Positions 24,410 to 32,887 of a DNA stretch of 64,000 nt are shown here, piece after piece. Numbering within the stretch: the stretch's first letter is position 1; each line of letters begins with the position of its first letter. A model generated the notes under the pieces. It did not search any database. It saw only the letters and a program-made list of their open reading frames with translations, and was not told where the DNA came from. Where the stretch lies: NCBI RefSeq assembly GCF_000373485.1, contig NZ_KB891575.1, forward strand, positions 124,001-188,000. The letters are read 5' to 3'. This DNA is from Dasania marina DSM 21967. Lineage in GTDB: Bacteria > Pseudomonadota > Gammaproteobacteria > Pseudomonadales > Dasaniaceae. A program made the position numbers and the translations under genes.

Positions 24410-25873
24410 ATGCAAATGTATCTCAACGGCGAATGGCTAGACGCTCAGGACGGCGAACAAATACCTGTTATCAACCCTGCCACCGAATCCCTTATAGACA
24501 CGGTACCCAATGCCGGCCCCAGCGATGTGGAACTCGCGGTGCAATCCTCAGCACAGGCCTTTCAGCTTTGGAAAAAAACCGTTGTGCCTGTTAGAAGTCA
24601 ATTTTTACAGGGCATGGCGCAAAAACTTGCCCAGCATAAAGAAGCATTAGCTCAGCAAATAACCCTAGAACAAGGTAAAACCCTATTCGAGTCCCGCTGC
24701 GAAATCGACTGGTCTATAGAATGTATAGAGTATTATGCGCAGCTGATAAAAAACGGCATAGGCCGTGTGGTACCCCCCATTTACGACTCAGCGTTTAATT
24801 TTGTAATTAAAGAACCCTATGGCGTCACCGCCTGCATTATTCCGTTTAATTATCCTTTTCTGTTAATGTTCTGGAAGATTGCCCCGGCACTCGCCGCAGG
24901 CAATACCGTAATCATTAAACCTTCAGAAAAAACACCACTGGCCACCTTAATGCTGGCCAAAATGGTGTTTAGTGATTTCCCCAAAGGGGTGATCAACATT
25001 ATTACCGGCCTAGGTGAAAAAATGGGGGACGCCCTCACCTGCCACCCCGACGTACCCACCATAGCCTTCACCGGCTCTACCGCAACCGGCGCAAGAATCG
25101 CGCAAAAAACCGCGGGCATGGTTAAAAACCTACACTTGGAACTAGGCGGTAAAGACGCCGCCGTGGTGGCCCCCGATGCCGATATCCAGTTGGCCGCCAG
25201 AGCCTTCGCCAGCTCATCACTGTGGAATGCCGGACAAATCTGCACCTCAACGGAACGCATCTACGTGCCGCGGCAAGCCTACCCACAATTTATCAAAGCC
25301 CTGCTTGCGGTATACACAAATATACAAGTAGGCCACGGCAATGATGACAGCACCCAAATGGGGCCGCTATGCGATGAAAATAGCATACATAAAATCAACG
25401 CCCACGTAGCAGACGCCATCGCCAAGGGCGGGACATTACTAATAGGCGGTCAAAAATGCCCGCAATTTGAGCAAGGATTTTTTTATCAGCCCACCATTAT
25501 TAGCAACGCCAACCACAGCATGAAATGCATGAACGAAGAATCCTTTGGCCCCCTAGTGGCAGTGATGCCCTATGACGATTTTGCTGAGGCCATCGCCTAT
25601 GTCAATGCCACAGACTACGGCCTAGGCGCCTGCCTAATGAGTAACGACATGCACCTTATTCGTCAGTTTTACCAAGAGGTTAAGGCCGGCACCATTTGGA
25701 TTAACGACACTCTACCCGACAATGTCGCGGCCCCTTTTGGCGGCATGAAAAAAAGCGGCACAGCTAGCAGAGAGCTAGGCCCTGAAGGCTTAGAAAGCTT
25801 TCAAGAAAGCAAACACGTGCACTGGGAATTTGACCCTAGGCAACGGCAAGAAAATTGGTTTTATGGCGAATAA
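24410..25873 (+). CDS. NAD(P)-dependent aldehyde dehydrogenase
   Basis: This 487-residue enzyme oxidises an aldehyde to a carboxylic acid. It has the family glutamate E244 in LELGGK and the nucleophile C278 in NAGQICTSTE, 34 residues apart as usual. FTGST and EESFGPLVAV are also present. The ATG at 24410 was chosen because it gives the normal family start (YLNGEWLDAQDGE); a 48-residue in-frame extension covers the terminator hairpin and is not protein-like. No signal peptide is seen, so it works in the cytoplasm while the amine oxidase is exported; the aldehyde would have to cross the membrane. It resembles the succinate-semialdehyde/lactaldehyde/betaine aldehyde group, but the substrate cannot be fixed. 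Confidence 0.9.
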   Translation: MQMYLNGEWLDAQDGEQIPVINPATESLIDTVPNAGPSDVELAVQSSAQAFQLWKKTVVPVRSQFLQGMAQKLAQHKEALAQQITLEQGKTLFESRCEIDWSIECIEYYAQLIKNGIGRVVPPIYDSAFNFVIKEPYGVTACIIPFNYPFLLMFWKIAPALAAGNTVIIKPSEKTPLATLMLAKMVFSDFPKGVINIITGLGEKMGDALTCHPDVPTIAFTGSTATGARIAQKTAGMVKNLHLELGGKDAAVVAPDADIQLAARAFASSSLWNAGQICTSTERIYVPRQAYPQFIKALLAVYTNIQVGHGNDDSTQMGPLCDENSIHKINAHVADAIAKGGTLLIGGQKCPQFEQGFFYQPTIISNANHSMKCMNEESFGPLVAVMPYDDFAEAIAYVNATDYGLGACLMSNDMHLIRQFYQEVKAGTIWINDTLPDNVAAPFGGMKKSGTASRELGPEGLESFQESKHVHWEFDPRQRQENWFYGE

Positions 25874-25931
25874 AACCAACTAAGCAGTAACCTTACGCAA
25901 ACCTACACCACAATAATAATGGAGAACAGCC

Positions 25932-28220
25932 ATGCACTATAAAAAACGCTTAGCCGCCGCCATCACCGCCGCGGTCGCAATCAACTGCCCCATAAGCCAC
26001 GCTGCCGTGTTAGAAGAAGTCATAGTCAGTGCGCAAAAACGTAATGAAAGCCTACAGGATGTGCCGATTGCGGTAGCCGCTTTTTCGCAGGAGGAATTAA
26101 AAAAATCCGGCGCCAATGCGGTGCAAGATTTAATCGAATTTGTACCCGGCGTAGAATTATTTGATGATCGCGGTGCCGGCCAACCCACTTGGGTTATACG
26201 TGGCGTAGGCCTGGCGGATTTCAACTCCAACAACACCCCCGCCTCTGCCATTTATTACGATGATTTTTACCTAAGTTCCAATGTAATGGGCGGTATAGGC
26301 TTATTTGATATAGAGCGGGTAGAAATTCTTAAAGGCCCGCAAGGCGGCCTCTACGGTAAAAACACCAGCGGCGGTGCAATACTCATACATTCACAAGCCC
26401 CCTCACTACAAGATGGCAATAACGGTTACCTGAAAGCCTCTTACGGCAAATGGAATAGCAGCACACTGGAAGGCGCTGTAGGCACAGCCCTTAGCGATAA
26501 AGTAGCCATACGTTTAGCGGCCACCACCCACCAGGGCGGCGGCTGGCAGGACTCTTTAGCCACCGCTAAAGATGACGAATGGGGCGACAGTGATTTTAGT
26601 GCCTACCGCGCACAATTATTATTTCAAGCCAACGAAAATGTGGATGTGCTATTTAAAATCGATGGCGGCTACGACCGTTCCGAAACCACCCTGCTATACA
26701 ACCAACCGGTATACGACGCGGTCGGTGATTTTTGTCAGGCCGCCATTAATGGCAAGGCCGATGAGGATAGCTGCTTTACCTTTGGTAATGTACTAGATCC
26801 CAGCCTACCGCTACCCTCAGAGCAAAACAAAGATGGCACCAAAGTGTTAGCGCCACCGACTAATGAGTTAGATAACGCATGGCAGGCGCTCTCTATGCGT
26901 ATTAACTGGGATATGGATTTTGCCACCTTTACCGCCATCACTGGCTATATCGATTACGAGAATAAACAAGAGTTTGATTTTGATGCCGAAGCGCCCAACT
27001 TTTTAAATGAAAGAGAGGGTGATGCCGAAATTAAATCTTGGTCACAAGAATTTAGGCTCACCTCTAACAGCAGTAACAAGTTGGAATGGTTAGTGGGCTT
27101 CACCTATGCCGAAGATGAGATATCCGATAACCGTAAAGGCGATTTAACCGACTTTCCTTTTTTCCAAACCTCTAGCGAAAGAGGCTTTGAGCAGGAAAAT
27201 AAATCCTGGTCTACCTATGTGCAGTTGAAATACCAACTTAACGACTACTTGGCCGCCAATGGCTCGCTGCGCTACACTGACGAAGAAAAAGAGATCTTTA
27301 ACGTCTTCCATTACAACGTAGATCCACTCAACAACTTCGGCGGCCCTAGCTATTTTATTAATAATGTAAAAACCGACTATGAACTGGATAATAATTATTC
27401 TGGCCACTTAGGCTTAGATTGGACCCCCAATGAAGATGTACTGGTGTACGGTAAAATAACTCAAGGCTTTAAATCCGGTGGTTTCTTTGGCGGCTTCGCC
27501 TTTTATGAAAGCGATGTACAACCTTATAAAGAAGAGCGCGTGCTCTCCTATGAAGTAGGCTTTAAAAGCAATTGGCTAGACAACACCCTACGGGTTAACG
27601 GTGATATCTTCTTTTACGATTATCAGGAAGTACAAGGATTTATAATAATCGAAAGTGATGTCACCAACACCCAGCTGTCGAAGCTGGATAATATGGGCGA
27701 TGCCGAACACTTAGGCTATGAGCTAGATATTATTTGGTTGCCACAAGCGGTAGAGGGCTTAAAACTAGCCGGCAGCTTTACGTGGTTGAACGCCAAATTT
27801 ACCGAAGCCGATAAAACTCCGGTATTCGACCCCGCTGGTAATACCCAAACCCTAGACGGCTTAGACAGAACCTTTGCCCCTGACTTTAGCTATACCTTGC
27901 AAGCCAATTACAGCTGGATGCTTAACGACGCTTACGAGGCCGAGGCCGAGCTAGGTTACAACTGGCGCGATGATATCGTCTCTAAAGACTCAACTATCAG
28001 CCCATTAGATCACGCAACAAAAGGCCAAGATGGGTACGGCCTGCTAAACGCGCGCTTATCTATCGCTGATGTAGAGGGACGTTGGGAGCTTGCTCTAGCT
28101 GGCAAAAACTTAGCCAACGAAGAGTATGCCGCCCGTGTTACCACCGACGATGTTGTTACCTACCCGCTAGTACCTGGGCAACCCCGTAGCTGGTCTATAG
28201 AAGCGCTGTATAACTGGTAG
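25932..28220 (+). CDS. TonB-dependent outer-membrane receptor, island 2
   Basis: The 762-residue receptor has a signal peptide (KKRLAAAITAAVAINCPISHA, cleavage near residue 25) and a TonB box LEEVIVSAQKR. The plug has YYDDFYLSS and RVEILKGPQGGLYGKNTSGGAILI, and the beta-barrel ends in YNW. GGAG lies about 8 bases before the ATG. The plug fingerprint is of the same broad class as the receptor at 8820-10991, and both are followed by a related MFS transporter. The protein probably carries the island's substrate across the outer membrane using TonB energy. Confidence 0.9.
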   Translation: MHYKKRLAAAITAAVAINCPISHAAVLEEVIVSAQKRNESLQDVPIAVAAFSQEELKKSGANAVQDLIEFVPGVELFDDRGAGQPTWVIRGVGLADFNSNNTPASAIYYDDFYLSSNVMGGIGLFDIERVEILKGPQGGLYGKNTSGGAILIHSQAPSLQDGNNGYLKASYGKWNSSTLEGAVGTALSDKVAIRLAATTHQGGGWQDSLATAKDDEWGDSDFSAYRAQLLFQANENVDVLFKIDGGYDRSETTLLYNQPVYDAVGDFCQAAINGKADEDSCFTFGNVLDPSLPLPSEQNKDGTKVLAPPTNELDNAWQALSMRINWDMDFATFTAITGYIDYENKQEFDFDAEAPNFLNEREGDAEIKSWSQEFRLTSNSSNKLEWLVGFTYAEDEISDNRKGDLTDFPFFQTSSERGFEQENKSWSTYVQLKYQLNDYLAANGSLRYTDEEKEIFNVFHYNVDPLNNFGGPSYFINNVKTDYELDNNYSGHLGLDWTPNEDVLVYGKITQGFKSGGFFGGFAFYESDVQPYKEERVLSYEVGFKSNWLDNTLRVNGDIFFYDYQEVQGFIIIESDVTNTQLSKLDNMGDAEHLGYELDIIWLPQAVEGLKLAGSFTWLNAKFTEADKTPVFDPAGNTQTLDGLDRTFAPDFSYTLQANYSWMLNDAYEAEAELGYNWRDDIVSKDSTISPLDHATKGQDGYGLLNARLSIADVEGRWELALAGKNLANEEYAARVTTDDVVTYPLVPGQPRSWSIEALYNW

Positions 28221-28241
28221 TACGCCTTTATAGAAAAACCT

Positions 28242-28292
28242 AGGTGCATTTATTATCGGCAATAACCACTGATATAAATGCACCTTCTTTTT
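28242..28292 (+). terminator. Terminator between TonB receptor and MFS genes
   Basis: AGGTGCATTTAT at 28242-28253 pairs exactly with ATAAATGCACCT at 28274-28285, with a 20-base loop, followed by TCTTTTT. It should end or thin the receptor transcript before the MFS gene, so receptor and transporter levels can differ. Confidence 0.8.
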
Positions 28293-28339
28293 AACAACGG
28301 CCTGCAGCTTGTCGCTGCATCGCCTCCTACGGCAAAGTT

Positions 28340-29542
28340 ATGAACACATCTTATGTTGAAGAAACGCTTGCAGAAACTATAGCGCCTACTCACAACCCTA
28401 ATGCTACTAGTATTTTTCGTCCAAAATCGATTGCAGCAGCGCTGTGGCTTAATCTTGTAGCCTCACTAATGGTGCTAATACAGCCCGTCATTATTGGCGC
28501 TACCGCCAACCAATTCAGCCTTAACAATCAACAGCTGGGTTATTTTTCTGCCGCTTTATTATTACTGTATAGCCTAAGCTCTACCTCTGCTTTATTTTGG
28601 GTACGACGCTATAACTGGCAGTACAGCGCGGCGATTAGCTTAGCGCTATTTATTAGCGGTTTTTTTATTGCCATGTCATCCGAGCAATATCTCATTAAAT
28701 TCATTGCCTTTGGCTTTATTAGTTTGGGCAGCGGCGCCTTATATTCGCTGACCCTAATTATTTTATCTGACGCTCCCAACCCTGATCGTGCTTTTGCTTA
28801 CGCCATATCTATGCAGGTTGTGGGTTCTAGTCTACTTATTTTTCTCATTCCGCAAGCTGTTAACCTGTGGGGCTTTGACAGTATTTACAGCCTAATGGCA
28901 GGTATGGCGCTATCGGGGCTGGCTGTTATTTACTGGTTGCCATGCGCCGGTAGAAACGTTGAGAATCTTAGCCCTAACGCACTAAGCGTATTAACTAACC
29001 CCAAAGCCTTGCTCTCTGTTGCCGGCTGCTTTTTGTTTTTCTTCAATATAGGTTGTGTGTGGACCTATATAGAAAGAATGGGCGTGGCCTCAGACTTAAC
29101 CACTGAAAGCGCCAGCACCTTACTCGCTATAGCTGCCATGATAGCCATCATAGGCTCTTTGGCAGCATCCTTTTTAGGCGATCGCTACGGCAGGCTTAAG
29201 CCTTTATGTTTAGCAACCGCAGGCATAGTGTTAGCGGTTTATGGCTTGTCTTTTACCATCTCCGCAGAGTTTTATTTTGTTTCCGCACTGCTATACGCCG
29301 CCATGTGGAACTTCTCCATGCCTTACCAATATGCGGCGGTTAATCAATGCGACCCCTCAGGTAAAGCAGTAGCACTAACACCGGCCTTTCAAACTCTGGG
29401 CGGCGCGTTAGGCCCAGCCGTCGCAGGCTTATTAATTTCTAACAGCGATTTTATTGCGGTAGGGCATTTAGCCACAGCCGGCGTAGTACTGAGCTTATGC
29501 CTGTTTGCTTTTGCCTTAAAAAACGCTAAACAAACCGCTTAA
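28340..29542 (+). CDS. MFS transporter of accessory island 2
   Basis: This 400-residue protein has about twelve membrane segments and is a paralogue of the island 1 transporter at 7609-8763 (shared FFFNIGCVWTYIERM, GDRYGRLKPL, NFSMPYQYAAVNQ and a TP.FQTLG.ALGP element near segment 11). A hydrophilic N-terminal tail of about 35 residues comes before the first segment. It sits between the receptor and the two amidases and probably imports their substrate from the periplasm. Direction and substrate are inferred only from context. Confidence 0.82.
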   Translation: MNTSYVEETLAETIAPTHNPNATSIFRPKSIAAALWLNLVASLMVLIQPVIIGATANQFSLNNQQLGYFSAALLLLYSLSSTSALFWVRRYNWQYSAAISLALFISGFFIAMSSEQYLIKFIAFGFISLGSGALYSLTLIILSDAPNPDRAFAYAISMQVVGSSLLIFLIPQAVNLWGFDSIYSLMAGMALSGLAVIYWLPCAGRNVENLSPNALSVLTNPKALLSVAGCFLFFFNIGCVWTYIERMGVASDLTTESASTLLAIAAMIAIIGSLAASFLGDRYGRLKPLCLATAGIVLAVYGLSFTISAEFYFVSALLYAAMWNFSMPYQYAAVNQCDPSGKAVALTPAFQTLGGALGPAVAGLLISNSDFIAVGHLATAGVVLSLCLFAFALKNAKQTA

Positions 29543-29595
29543 TTTTAATCAGCAAAACCCTATGTATTAACATTTATGTATTGAAGGAAAGTATT

Positions 29596-31023
29596 ATGTC
29601 TAATGAATTGTGTTATTTATCGGCGGTAGACGCCATACAATTATTTAGCTCTGGAGAACTATCGCCAGTAGAAGTATTACAGGCGCAAATCGACCGCGCC
29701 CAGCAAGTGGAGCCCGAGGTAAATGCCTTAGTGTTTACCTTTTACGACGAAGCTATGGACATGGCTAAAGCTGCCGAAAAAGCCTATCGAAATGGCACGG
29801 CTAGGCCCTTAGAAGGTATCACCGTGGCCATAAAAGATGAGCTAGCCCACAAGGGTAAACCTAGCACCCATGGCTCGTTATTATTGAAAGATCATATAGC
29901 CGATAACAATGCTCCAATGATGCAACGCTTACTCGATGCTGGCGCCATACCCCATGCCCGCACCGCCACCCCTGAATTTTGTATGCACTCCTGCACCATG
30001 TCGAAATTATGGGGCGTTACTCGCAACCCATGGAACTTGGCCTATAGCCCCGGCGGTTCATCGGGCGGTTCTGGTGCGGCATTAGCCTCAGGCACCACCA
30101 CCCTAGCCACCGGCAGCGATATTGCAGGATCTATACGCATACCCGCGTCGCAAAATGGCATAGTTGGTTACAAACCGCCTTTTGGCCGCGTACCGCAGTC
30201 GCCACCCTGGAGCTTTGACACTTACTGCCACGAAGGCCCCATGGCTAGAACTGTTGCCGACACCATCTTATTTCAAAACCAAATTAACGGCCCCCACCCC
30301 AGTGACATTGCCAGCTTAAGCCCCAAACTTATTCTGCCTAACAGCTACGACAATATCGCCGGTATGCGCATAGCCTACAGCTTAGATTTTGAGCATCGTG
30401 TAGTGGATAATGATATACGTGAAAACACCTTAGTTGCGCTACAGAAATTTCGCGATCTAGGCGCTATCGTTGAAGAAGTCTCTATAGGCTGGACTTCACG
30501 CTGCCGCCAAACCTATTTAACCCACTTATATTTTTATGCCATGGGTATACTAAAAAAATCCCTTACCGACCCTGCCGAGCACGAACAACTCACCACCTAT
30601 GTACGCTTTTTATTAGAGCAGTCTAACGGTGTTAGCATTCCCGACATTATTGATTCTAAGCAACATGAAGGTGAAATGTACCAACAGTTTACTCACGCAA
30701 CCGCAGACTATGATTTATTTATCTGCCCCACCATGGCAACCGCTAGCTTTGCCGCCGATTGGGATTTTAGTACTACCCCACTAGAAATAAATGGCAAAAC
30801 ATTAAATGTTAATTTTGTAACGGAAATGCTGACCTATTACTTCAATATACTCAGCCGCTGCCCGGTATTAAACATGCCAGCGGGTAAAGATAGAAATAAT
30901 GTGCCCACCGGCATACAAATTGTAGGCAAGGCTTACGACGAACACAGTGTGTTTAAAGCGGCTAGCGCCTATGAATCCGTCAATAAACCATTTTTTGCTA
31001 CCGGTGATTATCCCAAGCTTTAA
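29596..31023 (+). CDS. Amidase signature enzyme, first of tandem pair
   Basis: The 475-residue enzyme belongs to the amidase signature family, which hydrolyses carboxamides using a Ser-cisSer-Lys triad. The triad is complete and spaced as in GatA-type enzymes: K80 in IKDE, cis-S155 in GGSSGGSG and nucleophile S179 in GSDIAGSI. AAGGAAAG precedes the ATG at 29596; an upstream in-frame TTG would add only five residues. No GatB or GatC gene is near, so this is not the tRNA amidotransferase. No signal peptide is seen. The next gene encodes a same-length paralogue. The family also includes NylA, fatty-acid amide hydrolase and aryl-amidases; the substrate here is unknown. A perfect 30-bp palindrome covers its stop codon. 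Confidence 0.9.
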   Translation: MSNELCYLSAVDAIQLFSSGELSPVEVLQAQIDRAQQVEPEVNALVFTFYDEAMDMAKAAEKAYRNGTARPLEGITVAIKDELAHKGKPSTHGSLLLKDHIADNNAPMMQRLLDAGAIPHARTATPEFCMHSCTMSKLWGVTRNPWNLAYSPGGSSGGSGAALASGTTTLATGSDIAGSIRIPASQNGIVGYKPPFGRVPQSPPWSFDTYCHEGPMARTVADTILFQNQINGPHPSDIASLSPKLILPNSYDNIAGMRIAYSLDFEHRVVDNDIRENTLVALQKFRDLGAIVEEVSIGWTSRCRQTYLTHLYFYAMGILKKSLTDPAEHEQLTTYVRFLLEQSNGVSIPDIIDSKQHEGEMYQQFTHATADYDLFICPTMATASFAADWDFSTTPLEINGKTLNVNFVTEMLTYYFNILSRCPVLNMPAGKDRNNVPTGIQIVGKAYDEHSVFKAASAYESVNKPFFATGDYPKL

Positions 31024-31036
31024 AGCTTGGGATAAT
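31007..31036. repeat. Perfect 30-bp palindrome over the stop codon of amidase 1
   Basis: The left arm ATTATCCCAAGCTTT is mirrored exactly by its complement with no spacer. The TAA stop (31021-31023) sits at the centre, and the next amidase starts 24 bases beyond. No T-run follows, so it is not a classical terminator. It could stabilise the upstream message, be an RNase site, or bind a dimeric protein. Confidence 0.9.
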
Positions 31037-31059
31037 AGTGAGCGTAAGGCTACTCAATA

Positions 31060-32487
31060 ATGTCTGAACAACTTTGCTATTTATCGGCAACAACGGCAAT
31101 CAAACACTTTTCATCGGGCGAGCTATCGCCCGTAGATATTCTGCAAGCACAAATTGCCCGGGCAGAAAAAGTGGAACCTACCGTTAACGCTTTAGCTTTT
31201 CAGTTTTATGAAGAAGCCTTACAGGCCGCGCAAGCGGCCGAGCTCGCTTATAGGCAAGGCCGCGCCAAACCCTTAGAAGGTATCACCCTAGGGGTAAAAG
31301 ATGAAACTGCGCAACAGGGCAAGCCTTGCACCCAGGGCTCGCTATTATTAAAAGATGCTATCGCTGACCACACTTCACCGATGTTACAGCGCTTGCTAAA
31401 CGCTGGCGCTATTGCCCACGTACGCACCACCACCCCTGAATTTTGCATGCACTCCAACACCCTCTCTAAACTATGGGGCGTTACCCGCAATCCTTGGAAT
31501 AGTGCCTACAGTGCTGGCGGCTCATCGGGCGGCTCAGGCGCTGCCCTAGCTTCTGGCACAGCCACCCTAGCTACCGGCAGTGACATAGGCGGCTCTATTC
31601 GTATACCCGCTTCACACAATGGCATAGTCGGTTATAAACCGCCCTATGGTCGTGTGCCGCAATCACCGCCATGGAATTTCGATACTTACTGCCACGAAGG
31701 ACCTATGGCGAGATCGGTAGCTGATATTATTTCATTTCAAAATCAAATCGCCGGCCCTCACCCCAGCGATATTACCAGCCTCAGCCCCAAGCTTATTCTG
31801 CCCAACAGCTATGACAATATCGTCGGCATGCGCATAGCTTATAGCTTGAACTTAGGCCATAGGGAAGTGGATGTAGACGTACAACAGAACACCTTGGCCG
31901 CCGTCAAAAAATTTCAGGACTTAGGCGCCATCGTAGAAGAAGTGACTATAGACTGGACTGAACAATGCATAGAGACATTTTTCACCCACATCTATTTTTA
32001 TGCTATCACTGTTTTAAAACAACAGTTTGGTTCGCCCGCACAGTTAGAACAGTTAACGCCTTATGTGCAATCACTGTTTGCCGACAGCAAAGTGATTAGT
32101 ATAGATGACCTACTCAACGCCAAAGCGCATGAGGCTGAAATGTATCAGGCCTTTACCCGCGCTATGGCATCTTATGACGTGCTGATATGCCCCACCGCAG
32201 CTACCGCAAAAGTGCCCGCCGACTGGGACTACAGTGTTAACTCGCTATGCATCAACGGCAAGTTGATTAGTCCCAATTTTGGCTCCGACTCTATGACTTA
32301 TTATTTTAATAGCCTAAGCCGCTGCCCAGTGCTGAGCATGCCCTCCGGTAAAGATAGTAATAAGGTGCCTACCGGCATACAAATTGTGGGCAAGGCCTAC
32401 GACGAGCACAGTGTGCTTAAAGCGGCTAGCGCTTATGAAACGCTGCAAAAGCCGTTTTTTGAATGCGGGGATTATCCTAGATTTTAA
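31060..32487 (+). CDS. Amidase signature enzyme, second of tandem pair
   Basis: Like its upstream neighbour this protein has 475 residues and aligns with it without gaps; by eye about two thirds of residues are identical. The triad K80 (VKDE), S155 (GGSSGGSG) and S179 (GSDIGGSI) is intact. The core around the triad and HEGPMAR is nearly unchanged. Most differences fall at about 310-420, where side chains that shape the substrate pocket are expected. The pair therefore looks like a tandem duplication whose copies have diverged in substrate range. It is the last gene of the island on this strand; a hairpin at 32516-32545 follows. Confidence 0.9.
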   Translation: MSEQLCYLSATTAIKHFSSGELSPVDILQAQIARAEKVEPTVNALAFQFYEEALQAAQAAELAYRQGRAKPLEGITLGVKDETAQQGKPCTQGSLLLKDAIADHTSPMLQRLLNAGAIAHVRTTTPEFCMHSNTLSKLWGVTRNPWNSAYSAGGSSGGSGAALASGTATLATGSDIGGSIRIPASHNGIVGYKPPYGRVPQSPPWNFDTYCHEGPMARSVADIISFQNQIAGPHPSDITSLSPKLILPNSYDNIVGMRIAYSLNLGHREVDVDVQQNTLAAVKKFQDLGAIVEEVTIDWTEQCIETFFTHIYFYAITVLKQQFGSPAQLEQLTPYVQSLFADSKVISIDDLLNAKAHEAEMYQAFTRAMASYDVLICPTAATAKVPADWDYSVNSLCINGKLISPNFGSDSMTYYFNSLSRCPVLSMPSGKDSNKVPTGIQIVGKAYDEHSVLKAASAYETLQKPFFECGDYPRF

Positions 32488-32515
32488 ATACCGTTGGGGC
32501 AATAAGATATAAGTA

Positions 32516-32545
32516 GGTTTAGCGCTGAATCATCATCGCTAAACC
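32516..32545. terminator. Hairpin at the amidase/DUF2798 convergent junction
   Basis: GGTTTAGCG at 32516-32524 pairs with CGCTAAACC at 32537-32545 around a 12-base loop. CTAAACC recurs at 32554-32560. No long T-run follows, so a terminator function is only probable from its place between converging genes. Confidence 0.45.
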
Positions 32546-32609
32546 CTTCATTGCTAAACCTGTGACAGCAATGTAAAGCTAGCAGCACGTTTATTTAAAT
32601 CACAGCTCA

Positions 32610-32834
32610 CTATTGTTCAATCACTACATCAACTAGCTTTTTAACTAGCGGCGCAACAACAATAATCGTCGGGAAAGCAATCACAAAAGAAATGCTCCAC
32701 GCCCGCAACCAGATAGTAAGAAGATTATCGACCAAGCCCATATTGATCAAAGTCACCACCATAGACATAATCGATGACATTAATAATGACATAAAAAACG
32801 AAAACACATAGCTCGTGTATTTTTTAGCTATCAC
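32610..32834 (-). CDS. Small DUF2798-type membrane protein
   Basis: This 74-residue protein has two membrane segments (about 8-30 and 43-65). The pattern FxxFMSLLMSSIMS followed by W..AW.ISFVIAFP..IVVAP matches DUF2798, a family of tiny inner-membrane proteins of unknown role. The start is a GTG. It lies downstream of the EamA transporter on the same strand with a 53-base gap and may be cotranscribed. Confidence 0.75.
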   Translation of the reverse strand: MIAKKYTSYVFSFFMSLLMSSIMSMVVTLINMGLVDNLLTIWLRAWSISFVIAFPTIIVVAPLVKKLVDVVIEQ

Positions 32835-32887
32835 TCACCACTCCCCCAATATAAGCAATAACATCACTGCCCACGGTAACACATTCT

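Noticed and set aside
29596-32487. gatA (tRNA amidotransferase subunit)
   Set aside because: No gatB or gatC nearby, two tandem copies, and a catabolic neighbourhood with TonB and MFS genes.
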